64,000 nucleotides of DNA from Methylomonas sp. EFPC3 (GTDB taxonomy: Bacteria; Pseudomonadota; Gammaproteobacteria; Methylococcales; Methylomonadaceae). The DNA lies in the NCBI RefSeq assembly GCF_029643245.1, contig NZ_CP116398.1, positions 62,001 to 126,000 on the forward strand, in the 5' to 3' direction. The notes below the pieces were generated by a model. That model saw nothing but the letters and a program-made list of their open reading frames with translations. It was not told the origin of the DNA and searched no databases. Below, piece by piece: positions 54,201 to 62,881 of the stretch; within the stretch, counting starts at the first letter, position 1, and every line of letters begins with the position of its first letter. Position numbers and translations under genes: made by a program.

Positions 54201-54965
54201 CTGGAACGGGCGAAGTCGGAATACCAAATGGCCCATCAAGCCCGCAACGATGCCCATTACCTGGGCGGCAGCCTGGTGCGGCCGGGCGAGGGCGACTGGT
54301 TCAAGCAGGTGTTGCAACTGGGTTTGGATAATGTCCAGGATGCCTGGGACGTGCACGCCTACCCGCAACGGCCGCCGCGTTTCGGCGGACCGATCGGCAA
54401 CGGCGAGTTGGAAGACGAGCGCGGCGTATTGGCGGCTCATGCCAGCCTGGGCAAAACCAATAAATTGCCGTTCTGGCTGGGCGAAACCGGCGCCAAGGCC
54501 ATGCACGGTTTCAGCGGTCGGCGCTGGCAGGCGGAGCAGGTGGCCAAAATCGTGGCTTGGGTGAATAGTCGCCCTGATTATTTGGGGGTGGCGCTTTGCA
54601 TCGCCCATGAATACGACCTGGCCTACGGCCGGATCTGGGATTATTCGCTTGGCCATAAACCCGGCGAAGCAGCGCTGTACACCGCCAGCGCGCTGATCGA
54701 CGGCCTGCCGTACCGGCCGGTCGCTACCCACGACGTCAACGTCCAGGCCGGCTATTTCGGCGAGACCTTGATGGTGTGGCGCGAGCAAGGCGAGGGTGTG
54801 TGGCCGGTACAACTCGACTCTGAGCGGCAATGGGTTTTGGTGAATGTGGTCGGGCAGATGCAGAAATTGGCGACCGATGCGTCAGGTATCGCCGGCGTGC
54901 CGATTTCGGCTAGCCCGGTGTATGTCCTACCCGAGGCCGTTTACCGTCTTTTAACTGCGGGCTAA
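51225..54965 (+). CDS. Large secreted clan GH-A glycoside hydrolase-like protein (1246 aa)
   Basis: A hydrophobic export segment lies at about residues 37-54 (AAIVFVAWLAIAGARPATA). Two homologous beta-domains follow (about 70-235 and 240-400, each with a FGxWxxxFRF segment and a KVFDAFLL end), then further beta-rich domains. The C-terminal 350 residues resemble a TIM-barrel glycosidase: N973-E974 (KASNEIDI, candidate acid/base) and E1087 (WLGETGAK, candidate nucleophile). AAGGAC precedes the ATG. It probably acts on an exopolysaccharide, given the EPS operon nearby; substrate unknown. Confidence 0.72.
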   Translation: MLIFSLAVLRQFAAEISHYLVSWRTFPSPRIRGCRAAIVFVAWLAIAGARPATADGGEAAGIPVSALTGQPVVLLELGSAASAPSGLVANVLAVSGQLLPDFQHGVAWQVEPEAVNVLHPGFGQWRAAFRFHLTQAVSGDFRFWARWRQGGDPAVCRQTFAIWAGPDVNHLQQRGSVQLTPKGWEYAWLSSPEPIQLKAGDRVIEVRNIGAGHDAKVFDAFLLASPWAELPVATTANQPALLLELGKAPALLDLPKPDHLTVVQGTAEAGTNTGALAIEQDEALLFHSGFGDWSGSFRFALPPDSKPGQYRLWARYKSGGEVSQVEQRFSVKAGAKPEELASRGEFALTNTTPWDYQWLPAAETVTLLPGDRWLTLENSGKADGAKVFDAFLLQLQQPLAAAMTGEQAQLRNRFLALTRPDAKGPRRLVVLDGSGAHGEPLLRGLSADAARAHYQNMPVTYLIGQAAETMARNLNLPTLPAAIVTDDHHTVLGVLTQPADAASVAKFLAEPDQIGWMPQPVAIPAPTPVLLKNGIPAAWLVGGLQDGQAGLSVFGLDTETIARPNPDQSYLSLAMMGGKLSKWRVAATDANGETTIMDSTEHAYGWSRGTGYAQLYLHADRPLQAQLHLRQSGIKAAAWLDGQALPLTDDGQPPGGFKASLGTQAQALLHGLTTEGLLATASAERPQAPQVAALNLTPGWHSLLVKLVMQHDQGQRFYFAGLFSDAGGKPLDGLRTQTADPDADLALNHIAAKLRPVIFNTAPANLPHPGEPIKLSIDLRWQPILEEAKLETPLPRFPAKLRLWLVDYSGRQIAEREIRGRFPAQVEADFGPLTQTGYYAVYPSLYTEDGRPIMHYPADGFSVVAGNNAQKQRLVQKKVWNNDYYALADGDKSFRQTGAYFDWLERMAIFRSLGSYPGFDPQYRLLWEQAKQRGLDLFADSAGDSHWLNDKSEDGRRFIDAAAGFTRFFKASNEIDIRHEPEWQKLREPKHWLERAKSEYQMAHQARNDAHYLGGSLVRPGEGDWFKQVLQLGLDNVQDAWDVHAYPQRPPRFGGPIGNGELEDERGVLAAHASLGKTNKLPFWLGETGAKAMHGFSGRRWQAEQVAKIVAWVNSRPDYLGVALCIAHEYDLAYGRIWDYSLGHKPGEAALYTASALIDGLPYRPVATHDVNVQAGYFGETLMVWREQGEGVWPVQLDSERQWVLVNVVGQMQKLATDASGIAGVPISASPVYVLPEAVYRLLTAG

Positions 54966-54997
54966 TGGGATGTGCCGTTGCTGCCGGAATGTTGGAG

Positions 54998-55029
54998 GCC
55001 AACGGGTATCTGTTTGGATACCCGTTGGC
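54998..55029. terminator. Perfect 13-bp hairpin between convergent genes
   Basis: GCCAACGGGTATC and GATACCCGTTGGC around a TGTTTG loop, between the stops of the glycosidase-like and metzincin-like genes. Likely a shared transcript end although no T tract follows. Confidence 0.7.
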
Positions 55030-55089
55030 GGCGAGTGGAATCGCAAACTAGGCGCGGCGTTAACCGCACCCGTTGCATACTCTGGTGCC

Positions 55090-57414
55090 TTACCAGGAAA
55101 AGCTGCCCGCAACTTGACCGCTACCGTCGTAATTGAAACCGGATTTGACGACGTTGGTGACCGTGAACGCGCAGGTACCGGAGGTGCTGCTCGGCAAAGT
55201 CGAACTGCTGATGCTGACGCTGCCGTTGGTAGCCGTGGTTCCGGACGTTTTGCCCGTTACCGCAGTGGAGCCCGAAGTTGTGGCGACCGAACCGCTCCAG
55301 CTTCCATATACCGTCGCGCTGGCGACGCCGGACGTGCCGTAGTTGACCGTGACACTGGCCACGCACTGCGACTTGCCCCTGCTCAATAATTTACGCGAGA
55401 TCTTTGTGCTGCCTACCGTCATGTTCGCCGCGACCGGTGTTTGCGTCACGTTAACCGTTTGCGTCGTGCTGTTTTTCAAGCCGCTATTGTCGGTTACGGT
55501 CAAAGTTGCCGTGTAGTTGCCCGGTGTGTTGTAGACGTGGCTTGCGCTGCTGCTACTGCCGCTGCTGCTGCCGTCGCCGTAGTTCCAGTCGTAGCTGACG
55601 ATGCTGCCGTCCTGGTCGCTGGAGCCAGAGCCGTTGAAGGTGGTGGTCAGCGGCGCATCGCCGCTGGTCGGCAATGCGGAAATTACCGCGGTGGGCGAAA
55701 CCAGCGTGTTCGAGCTTTTCGGGTAGTTGCCGGTGATTTGATATTGCCCAACGCTGCCGTAGTCGGAGTAGCCGGTCGTCAAGTCGCCGAATCCGACACC
55801 TTCCACTTGCAGAAAATATTGGCCGGCAGGCAAGGTCGCGGTTACTGCCGCGGACAGGCTATCCGCCGGATTTGCCGCGCCCACGGTATTGCCGGCGCTG
55901 TCGACCAGTTTCATGGAAATATCCAGATTCGGAGCCACCGAACCGGAACCGACGTTGAACTGCACGTTGCCGCCGTCGGTAAAGAAGGTAAACACGTCGA
56001 CATCGGTATTGCGCTCGATCACGCCGGTTTGCGATACGGCAGCGGCATCGCCCGACAGCGGCGCGGCGCTTGCGGTTGTGCTCGGATAGTCGTCTGCGCG
56101 GATCGGAGCGCCGGCCGCGCTGATGACCGCGATATCGTCCTGCAGATTATTGGCGTCGGGATACTCGCCTTTGCTCCACTGCGACACCGGTTTGTAATAG
56201 CCGACCCCCATAATCGGCGCCCAACCGGTGGCGCCGCTGCCTTGGCCGGAGTAATAGCCGACGGTCGATGTACCATCGTGATTCAGGTTCAGGTTATGCC
56301 CGACTTCGTGCGATACCGCTTCGGCAACATATTTCGGAAAACCGTTGCCTAATTTATCGAAGAACGCCCAGGCGGGTTGGTAACGGTCCGGCGTGGTGGA
56401 GGAATAGTATGAGAAAACATTGACATAAGCCACGCCACCGCAGGACTGGCTGCAAAGTTCCGGCATGGAGCGGGTGATCACGGCTCGGGTACCGTACTGG
56501 ATATCGCTGCTGCTGGTGCGTTGCAGCGCGTCCGCCGTCGGCTCTTGGGTAGTGACGTCCACATCGAACGGCGCATAATCTTCAGCGACGCGTTGCCAAA
56601 TTTCGCGGATATTACTCAACTCCGCGCTACTGAATGCGCCCGGATTGCCGTCGGTATCGTAGGCCTGAGCAGTCAACGTGCCGCTGTTCCAGGCCGTGTT
56701 GCTGGCGACGTGGCCGTTGAAATCCAGATAAATGACCCGGTTCGAGCCGGGTTTACTGTGCAATGCAAACGGATCTGCCGTCGAGGTTGCCAACGATGAA
56801 AAGGTCGAAGATTCGGCCGTGGTTGCGTAGGCTTCGTTAGCGGCGCTGTTTCCGCCTTGGGGCGCGGGTACCGGTTTGGTATCGGATTCGACGTAAAGCA
56901 AGCGGCCGCCTTGGTCTATCCACGCGGTTTGATCGGTTTGCAGAATGTTTTCCAGGCGTTCGGCGGACATGTCGTAAGCCTGAGCCACCAGCGGCAAGTT
57001 ACTGCCCAATGCGTCGATGGCGGCTTGGCCGTTCACATTGCCGGGCAGGGTAATCGTCGGAAACGGGGTTTCGGATTCCGCAGTTTGGCTAGCTTGGGTG
57101 GCATTGGACAAGGATTTTTGGGCGTTGTCCTTGATGACCGACAAGGGATTGGACTGACCGGAACCGTTCAACCCGGAGACAAAGGCCTGTACCCGGCCGT
57201 CAGCGAGCATGGTGAGGCCGTAGTTGTAGCCAACCAATGCCTTTTCCGCGTCTTCGCGTGATGCAAAGTAGATAGTCTCCGTGGGAATGCCGGCTGCGGT
57301 GGCCGGTAAGCTTTGGCTGGGGTCGGCGTCTATCGATGCCGTTTGTTCGGACGTTGCGGCGCAACCCAACAACGAGCTGAGTAGCGCGGAAGCGATGAAG
57401 GTTTGGTTGTTCAT
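55090..57414 (-). CDS. Metzincin-like lipoprotein metalloprotease with PKD domain
   Basis: 774 residues. Lipobox SSLLGC (C18). A metzincin zinc site HEVGHNLNLNH (H369, E370, H373, H379) is followed by a Met-turn-like PIMGVGYY. Then comes a pre-peptidase-type beta domain (about 450-560), a PKD domain (about 580-660, YDWNYGDGSS...HVYNTPGNYTATLTV) and a serine/threonine-rich C-terminal domain. Predicted outer-surface protease. It is transcribed away from the EPS operon, back to back with it. Confidence 0.85.
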   Translation of the reverse strand: MNNQTFIASALLSSLLGCAATSEQTASIDADPSQSLPATAAGIPTETIYFASREDAEKALVGYNYGLTMLADGRVQAFVSGLNGSGQSNPLSVIKDNAQKSLSNATQASQTAESETPFPTITLPGNVNGQAAIDALGSNLPLVAQAYDMSAERLENILQTDQTAWIDQGGRLLYVESDTKPVPAPQGGNSAANEAYATTAESSTFSSLATSTADPFALHSKPGSNRVIYLDFNGHVASNTAWNSGTLTAQAYDTDGNPGAFSSAELSNIREIWQRVAEDYAPFDVDVTTQEPTADALQRTSSSDIQYGTRAVITRSMPELCSQSCGGVAYVNVFSYYSSTTPDRYQPAWAFFDKLGNGFPKYVAEAVSHEVGHNLNLNHDGTSTVGYYSGQGSGATGWAPIMGVGYYKPVSQWSKGEYPDANNLQDDIAVISAAGAPIRADDYPSTTASAAPLSGDAAAVSQTGVIERNTDVDVFTFFTDGGNVQFNVGSGSVAPNLDISMKLVDSAGNTVGAANPADSLSAAVTATLPAGQYFLQVEGVGFGDLTTGYSDYGSVGQYQITGNYPKSSNTLVSPTAVISALPTSGDAPLTTTFNGSGSSDQDGSIVSYDWNYGDGSSSGSSSSASHVYNTPGNYTATLTVTDNSGLKNSTTQTVNVTQTPVAANMTVGSTKISRKLLSRGKSQCVASVTVNYGTSGVASATVYGSWSGSVATTSGSTAVTGKTSGTTATNGSVSISSSTLPSSTSGTCAFTVTNVVKSGFNYDGSGQVAGSFSW

Positions 57415-57909
57415 TGATGTATCCCCCTGAAAATTGCTGCACCAGAATCGGCCTGCAGCTTTGGCGAAGTCGCTGTTCGGGAGATATTTAAGAAAATTAA
57501 GTCATAATTTTTTGAGAGTTGTTTCTGCCTTTTGGCATCCCGCAAAACCGAGATTCGGCAATGTGACGCTGCACAAAATAACGCCGAATTCGAGGGGCGC
57601 TCCCGCAGCACCCCATCTCAATCCATGATCATGGGCTGTTTGGCTATCCGTTCACTGAGCGGGAGCGGCTCATTTCCGGGCCTGCGATTGGGTTGAAGTC
57701 GATGACGCTGAACCATTCGGCGCGCTTATCCAACTCTAATTTCCCTCTCATCTGCTCTTAATTAAACCCCCAGGTTTTCTCTCATTTTGCGCCGGTAAGC
57801 TTTGTACCCAAGCCGGCACTGCTGCATCGCAAACCCGGCAACAGGTTGAGGATGCCAAGGATGGCGTCCTTAAGTCTTCGGAACTAGACGCAACAGGGGG
57901 AACGCCGCT
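57415..57909. other. Divergent promoter region and leader of the EPS operon
   Basis: 495 bases without a supportable gene. An AT-rich tract (57480-57530, AAGAAAATTAAGTCATAATT) lies near the metalloprotease start. The 150 bases before the sugar transferase contain possible stems: GCCGG...CCGGC around 57791-57816 and GGATGCC/GGCGTCC near 57852-57872 (with a G-T pair). I looked for a c-di-GMP riboswitch core and did not find one. A structured leader is possible. Confidence 0.35.
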
Positions 57910-59331
57910 ATGCCGCTCGGCTTCGGAAATATCTTCAACGGACTCTTTCGCCAATACGGCCATACCGTGATTCTGCTGTTACGGATCATCGACGTGGCCA
58001 TGCTGTTAACCGCCGCTTGGGCGGCTCATTTTTTCTGGCTGCGCGAATATACGGTCGACCAGCATTACCGGATCGTAACTGCGTTGGGTGTGCTCGGCGC
58101 GATCATTTTCTTCGAGATCGGCCAAGTCTACCGGCCCTGGCGCAACGACGCGATGCGCGGCGAGATCGCCCGCATCGTTAGAGCCTGGCTGCTGGCGCTG
58201 CTGGCGGTGGTTTCCATCGTGTTTCTGGTGCGCTTGCATGTCTGGTTCGGTTCCAGTTACCGCTGGATTGCCTCCTGGGGCGTGCTGGGTTTGGTCTGCG
58301 TATTGGCTGCGCGCTCGGTGATGTCGCAGGTTTTGCGTTGGCTGCGGTCACGGGGTTGGTCGCAGGGCAAAATCATCATGGTTGGCCTGAATCAAATGGC
58401 GGTAGCTGTAGCGCGGCAGTTGAACCATTCGCCCTGGGCCGGTTTGCAGGCGGTGGGTTATGTCGACGACCGCGGCGCTGGCCGGCAGCCGCTGAACGAC
58501 CATGACCTGCCGTGCCTGGGCAGATTGGCTGACTTGCCGGCCCTGATCGACCGGCACGCTATCGACGAGGTCTGGGTGGCTTATCAAGGCGAATCCCTGA
58601 CCGAGCGGGCGCAATACCAATTGCGGCATTTGCCGGTCAGCATCCGGCTGGTGATCGATTGCTTTGCCTTCAAACAAAGCAAGTTTCTCAGCCTGAACAC
58701 CGTGGCCGGCATTCCAACTCTGGATTTTTCGGTGTCGCCGCTGCACGGCGTCAACCGCTACATCAAAGAAGTCGAAGACCGTTTGCTGGCTTTGATTTTA
58801 CTGGTGCTGATCAGCCCGCTGATGCTGTTGATCGCTGTCGGCGTCAAGTTGAGTTCGCCCGGCCCGGTGTTTTACCGTCAGGTCAGGGTGGGCTGGAACA
58901 ACCGCAAATTTACCATGCTGAAATTCCGCTCGATGCCGGTGGATGTCGAGTCCAAAACCGGCGCGGTCTGGGCCAAGCCCGGCGAAAACCGGGCCACCCC
59001 GTTCGGCAGCTTCCTGCGCAAAACCAGCCTGGACGAGTTGCCGCAATTGATCAACGTTTTGCGCGGCGACATGTCTCTGGTCGGCCCGCGGCCGGAACGG
59101 CCGGACTTCGTCGAAGTGTTCAAGGAACAAGTACCCAACTACATGAAAAAACACATGGTCAAGGCCGGCATCACCGGCTGGGCCCAAGTCAACGGCTGGC
59201 GCGGCGACACCGACTTGAACCGGCGCATCGAGCACGATTTGTATTACATCCAGAACTGGTCGTTGTGGTTCGATATCGAGATCGCTTTCCGCACCGTGCT
59301 GACCGGTTTTATCAACAAAAACGCCTATTAA
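57910..59331 (+). CDS. Undecaprenyl-phosphate sugar phosphotransferase (EPS initiation)
   Basis: 473 residues. Four N-terminal helices and a CoA-binding-like domain ([22 protein letters not shown]) precede a further helix near 290. The C-terminal bacterial sugar transferase domain has [35 protein letters not shown] and [15 protein letters not shown]. It transfers a hexose-1-phosphate, usually glucose or galactose, to undecaprenyl phosphate to start repeat-unit assembly. First gene of the EPS operon; the next gene follows by 12 bases. Confidence 0.94.
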   Translation: MPLGFGNIFNGLFRQYGHTVILLLRIIDVAMLLTAAWAAHFFWLREYTVDQHYRIVTALGVLGAIIFFEIGQVYRPWRNDAMRGEIARIVRAWLLALLAVVSIVFLVRLHVWFGSSYRWIASWGVLGLVCVLAARSVMSQVLRWLRSRGWSQGKIIMVGLNQMAVAVARQLNHSPWAGLQAVGYVDDRGAGRQPLNDHDLPCLGRLADLPALIDRHAIDEVWVAYQGESLTERAQYQLRHLPVSIRLVIDCFAFKQSKFLSLNTVAGIPTLDFSVSPLHGVNRYIKEVEDRLLALILLVLISPLMLLIAVGVKLSSPGPVFYRQVRVGWNNRKFTMLKFRSMPVDVESKTGAVWAKPGENRATPFGSFLRKTSLDELPQLINVLRGDMSLVGPRPERPDFVEVFKEQVPNYMKKHMVKAGITGWAQVNGWRGDTDLNRRIEHDLYYIQNWSLWFDIEIAFRTVLTGFINKNAY

Positions 59332-59343
59332 GGAAACCTGAGC

Positions 59344-60447
59344 ATGTACAGACTGCTTCCCATCCTGTTGACGTTAGCGCTACCGGGCTGTTTTTTGGCG
59401 CCGGGCATGGACATGAACACCGACAGTAACGGCTTGACCGAAATCGAGTTGCCGGCCCGAAAGGACGGCCAGTTGGTGAAGGAGAAAGTCCGCGTCATGC
59501 CGATCACCGCCGACCTGATCATCGAGAAGGAAGTGGCCCGGCAACAGGCGGTCGGCCAATTGCTGCCGGTGGACAATACCAAGACCAGTTATCGGATCGG
59601 ACCGCAGGACCGGTTGCAGATTACGGTGTGGGAGCACCCGGAATTGAACGATCCCGGCGGCGAAAAAATTCTGCCGGAGATGGCAGGTAAGGTGGTCGAC
59701 GACAACGGCGATCTGTATTACCCCTATGTCGGCAATCTTCATGTCGGCGGCAAGACCATTCCGGAAGTGCGCGAAGAGCTGACCCGCGAATTGTCGCGTT
59801 TTTTCAAGAAGGTCAAACTCGACATTCGGGTGTTGTCGTTTCAGGCTCACCGGGTGGCGGTGGTCGGCGAGGTCAAGCAACCGGGGGTGTTGGCGATGAA
59901 CGAAACTCCGCTGACCGTGGCCGAGGCCATCAGCCGCGCCGGCGGCGCCACCAAAGATTCGGACATGAACAGCGTAGCGCTGGCCCGCGACGGCAAACTG
60001 TACAAACTGGATGTGCAAGCCCTGTATGAAAAGGGGTTGACCACGCAGAACGTGCTATTGAAAGACGGCGATGTGCTCAATGTCGGCGACCAGAAGGACA
60101 GCAAAGTCTACGTGATGGGCGAGGTCGGCCGGCAACAGGCGGTGCAGATAAACAAAGGCCGGATGAGTCTGGCCCAGGCATTGGCCGAGGCCTACGGCGT
60201 CGATTTCAACACCTCGCGTCCGGGCGACATTTATGTGGTGCGGGCCGGCGATATGAAACCGGAAATCTTCCAGCTCAATGCCGAATCGCCCGACGCGATG
60301 ATCCTGGCCGAGCAATTTCCGCTGCAAGCCCACGACACCTTGTTCGTCGGTACTGCCGGCGTTACCCAGTGGTCGCGGGTGTTGAACCAGATTCTGCCCG
60401 GATCGTTTACCGCGATCATGTCGCAAGCGGCACTGATGGGCATGTAG
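59344..60447 (+). CDS. Wza-type outer-membrane polysaccharide export lipoprotein
   Basis: 367 residues. Lipobox LALPGC; Poly_export domain starting YRIGPQDRLQITVWEHPEL (about 79-97), then SLBB domains (VAVVGEVKQPGVLAMNETPLTVAEAISRAGG; VYVMGEVGRQQAV) and a C-terminal amphipathic segment for the membrane pore (VTQWSRVLNQILPG). Forms the export channel paired with the Wzc-like protein downstream. Confidence 0.95.
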   Translation: MYRLLPILLTLALPGCFLAPGMDMNTDSNGLTEIELPARKDGQLVKEKVRVMPITADLIIEKEVARQQAVGQLLPVDNTKTSYRIGPQDRLQITVWEHPELNDPGGEKILPEMAGKVVDDNGDLYYPYVGNLHVGGKTIPEVREELTRELSRFFKKVKLDIRVLSFQAHRVAVVGEVKQPGVLAMNETPLTVAEAISRAGGATKDSDMNSVALARDGKLYKLDVQALYEKGLTTQNVLLKDGDVLNVGDQKDSKVYVMGEVGRQQAVQINKGRMSLAQALAEAYGVDFNTSRPGDIYVVRAGDMKPEIFQLNAESPDAMILAEQFPLQAHDTLFVGTAGVTQWSRVLNQILPGSFTAIMSQAALMGM

Positions 60448-60492
60448 TTAAAAAATCGCCCCCGGCTGCTGGTATGCGCAGAGGGGAATCGA

Positions 60493-62874
60493 ATGTTTTC
60501 AAGCGAAAAGGTTGTGAAAAGTATGTATCCACCCAATGAAGCCGTTCCGGTGTTACCGTTGCCGAATCCAAACCGCCTGCAAGAGCAGAGCGTCAGCATT
60601 CGCGACTACGTGGATTTGCTGATCGAAGGCCGTAAAACCCTATTGATCGCCCTCGCCGCGGTGTTGACCGTGACGCTGGTGTACCTGGTTTTGGCGCCGC
60701 GGACCTACAAAGCCGATGCCTTGCTGCGCATCGACAAGAACAAAGCCCTGCTGGCCGCCAATCTGCACGGCGACAACAATCAGACTCCGGCCGAAGCCGA
60801 GAGCCCGCGGGCGCAGCGCGAAGTCGAGATTCTGCGTTCACGTTCGGTGCTGGGTAAGGTGGTCGACAATCTGAATCTGGCGATTGAAATCGAGCCCAGT
60901 TATTTTCCGCTGATCGGCGAAACCCTGGCCCGTAAACACGATCGCCATGACGGTGTCGCCGGCGCTTGGTGGGGCTTCGGCCGTTGGGCCTGGGGCGGCG
61001 AGAAGGCCAAGGTGGCCGCGTTCGAGGTTCCGGACCGTTACTTGGAAAAGGAGTTTACCCTGATCGCACTGGAACACGGCCGCTACCAGATCCTGGCACC
61101 GAACGGCGCCGAGTTGTTGACCGGAGAAGTCGGCCAGGTCGTCACGGCCGAAATCGGCGAGAAAACCCCGGTGACGATTAAAATCGAAGTCCTGGACGCC
61201 CATCCCGGCACCCATTTCGAGCTGGTGCGGCGCACCGCCTTATCGGCGATCGAAACTTTGCAAAAAGCCTTTGCCGTCAAGGAAGTGTCGAAAGATACCG
61301 ACATTTTGAGTGTGGAACTGAAAGGCCGCGATCCCGAGCAATTGGCCAAATCGGTCAACGACATCGCCGCGATTTACGTCAACGCCACGGTGAATTGGGA
61401 ATCGGCCGAAGCCTCGCAAAAATTGGCCTTTCTGGAAAGCCAACTGCCGATCGTCAAAGAGCGCCTGGAAAAAGCCGAGCAGGGCCTGAGCGCCTACCGA
61501 CAACAGCACGGCGCGGTGGACATTTCCGCCGAGGCCGAGATTCTGTTGAAGCAGGCTTCGGACATGGAAACCCTGAGCATCCAGCTCAAGCAAAAATACG
61601 ACGAGCAAAGCCAGCGGCTGGAGTCCGAGCATCCCGACATGATGGCTACCAACGCCCAGATCAAGCGGGTGAATGGCAAGTTGGCGGCCTTGGAAAAACG
61701 CATCAAGGATTTGCCAAAAACCCAGCAAAATATGGTGAGCCTGTCGCGCGATGTGCAGGTCAATACCGAACTGTACACCTCGTTACTGAACAGCGCCCAG
61801 GAGCAACGCATCGCCGCCGCCGGCTCGTTGGGCAACTCGCGGATCGTCGATTTCGCGGTGACGCCGGAAAAACCGTATTGGCCGAAGCCGGGCCTGCTGC
61901 TGGCGATCGCCAGCCTGTTGGGCCTGAGCCTGGGATCGGCATGGGTGTTCCTGCGCCACTCGCTGCAGCGCCACGACAATTATCCGGCCTTGCTGGAATA
62001 CCAGGTCGGGCTGCCGATGTTCGCTGCCATCCCGCATAGCAAGAAACAACGCAAATTGGCCGGTCTGCTCGGCCGCGACAAAGACGGCGGCATCTTGGTC
62101 AACGAAGATCCGCTGGATATCTCGGTCGAATCGCTGCGCGGATTGCGCACCACGCTGGAGGCGACGCTGGCCAACCATGAAAGCAAGGTCATCATGGTCA
62201 GCAGTCCGGCGCCGGCGATGGGCAAGTCGTTTGTCAGCTCCAACCTGGCGGCACTGCTGGCCAGCATCAAGAAACGGGTGCTGGTGATCGACGCCGACAT
62301 GCGTAACGGCCGCCTGCACGAAACTTTCGGCATCGGTAAACAGCCCGGTTTGTCCGATCTGTTGGCCGGCCGCGCCAGCCTGGGCGAAGTCATCGTCAGC
62401 CTGCCGGAAGTCGGTATCGATCTGATTCCGCGCGGCAACATGGTGCTGAATCCGGCCGAACTGCTGGTGCTGGGCGAACTGGCCGAGACCCTGGAGCAAC
62501 TGAAAAGCTTTTACAACCACATCGTGATCGACTCGCCGCCGATTCTGGGTGCCACCGACGCCGCGATTCTGGGCAAGCATGCCGACGCCACCTTCCTGGT
62601 GGTCAAGGAAGGCCGATATACCGCGCAGGAGCTGGAAGTCAGCGCCCGCCGTTTCCAGCAAGTCGGCATCAAACCGAACGGCTTCATCATCAACGATATG
62701 AAGGAAGGCTCGTCCTACTATCCGTACTACGGCTACGCCTACCAACGCGCCGACCAGGAGCCGGCCGCCGCTGCCGGATGGACCGACAAATACCACGCCG
62801 TCGGCGATTGGCTGACCAAGCAACTGGAGCGGGACTGGGTACCGGCCGCCGCCGAAACCGACGAGCGGGGTTAA
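60493..62874 (+). CDS. Wzc-type chain-length regulator/tyrosine autokinase
   Basis: 793 residues. Wzz domain with helices at about 45-70 and 470-490, a long periplasmic coiled coil, then a BY-kinase domain: Walker A region SSPAPAMGKS (M576-S579), Walker A' VLVIDADMRNG (D600, D602) and Walker B HIVIDSPPILG. A tyrosine cluster SSYYPYYGYAYQ near the C-terminus is the autophosphorylation site. The Walker A glycines are partly replaced (SPAPAMGKS for GPSPGVGKS). It controls polymer length and export. Confidence 0.95.
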   Translation: MFSSEKVVKSMYPPNEAVPVLPLPNPNRLQEQSVSIRDYVDLLIEGRKTLLIALAAVLTVTLVYLVLAPRTYKADALLRIDKNKALLAANLHGDNNQTPAEAESPRAQREVEILRSRSVLGKVVDNLNLAIEIEPSYFPLIGETLARKHDRHDGVAGAWWGFGRWAWGGEKAKVAAFEVPDRYLEKEFTLIALEHGRYQILAPNGAELLTGEVGQVVTAEIGEKTPVTIKIEVLDAHPGTHFELVRRTALSAIETLQKAFAVKEVSKDTDILSVELKGRDPEQLAKSVNDIAAIYVNATVNWESAEASQKLAFLESQLPIVKERLEKAEQGLSAYRQQHGAVDISAEAEILLKQASDMETLSIQLKQKYDEQSQRLESEHPDMMATNAQIKRVNGKLAALEKRIKDLPKTQQNMVSLSRDVQVNTELYTSLLNSAQEQRIAAAGSLGNSRIVDFAVTPEKPYWPKPGLLLAIASLLGLSLGSAWVFLRHSLQRHDNYPALLEYQVGLPMFAAIPHSKKQRKLAGLLGRDKDGGILVNEDPLDISVESLRGLRTTLEATLANHESKVIMVSSPAPAMGKSFVSSNLAALLASIKKRVLVIDADMRNGRLHETFGIGKQPGLSDLLAGRASLGEVIVSLPEVGIDLIPRGNMVLNPAELLVLGELAETLEQLKSFYNHIVIDSPPILGATDAAILGKHADATFLVVKEGRYTAQELEVSARRFQQVGIKPNGFIINDMKEGSSYYPYYGYAYQRADQEPAAAAGWTDKYHAVGDWLTKQLERDWVPAAAETDERG

Positions 62875-62881
62875 GGCGGCC

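Noticed and set aside
57750-57909. c-di-GMP (GEMM) riboswitch before the EPS operon
   Set aside because: A GCAAACC-like string is present, but the conserved core GGGACGCAAAGCC and the GNRA-type tetraloop-receptor arrangement are missing.
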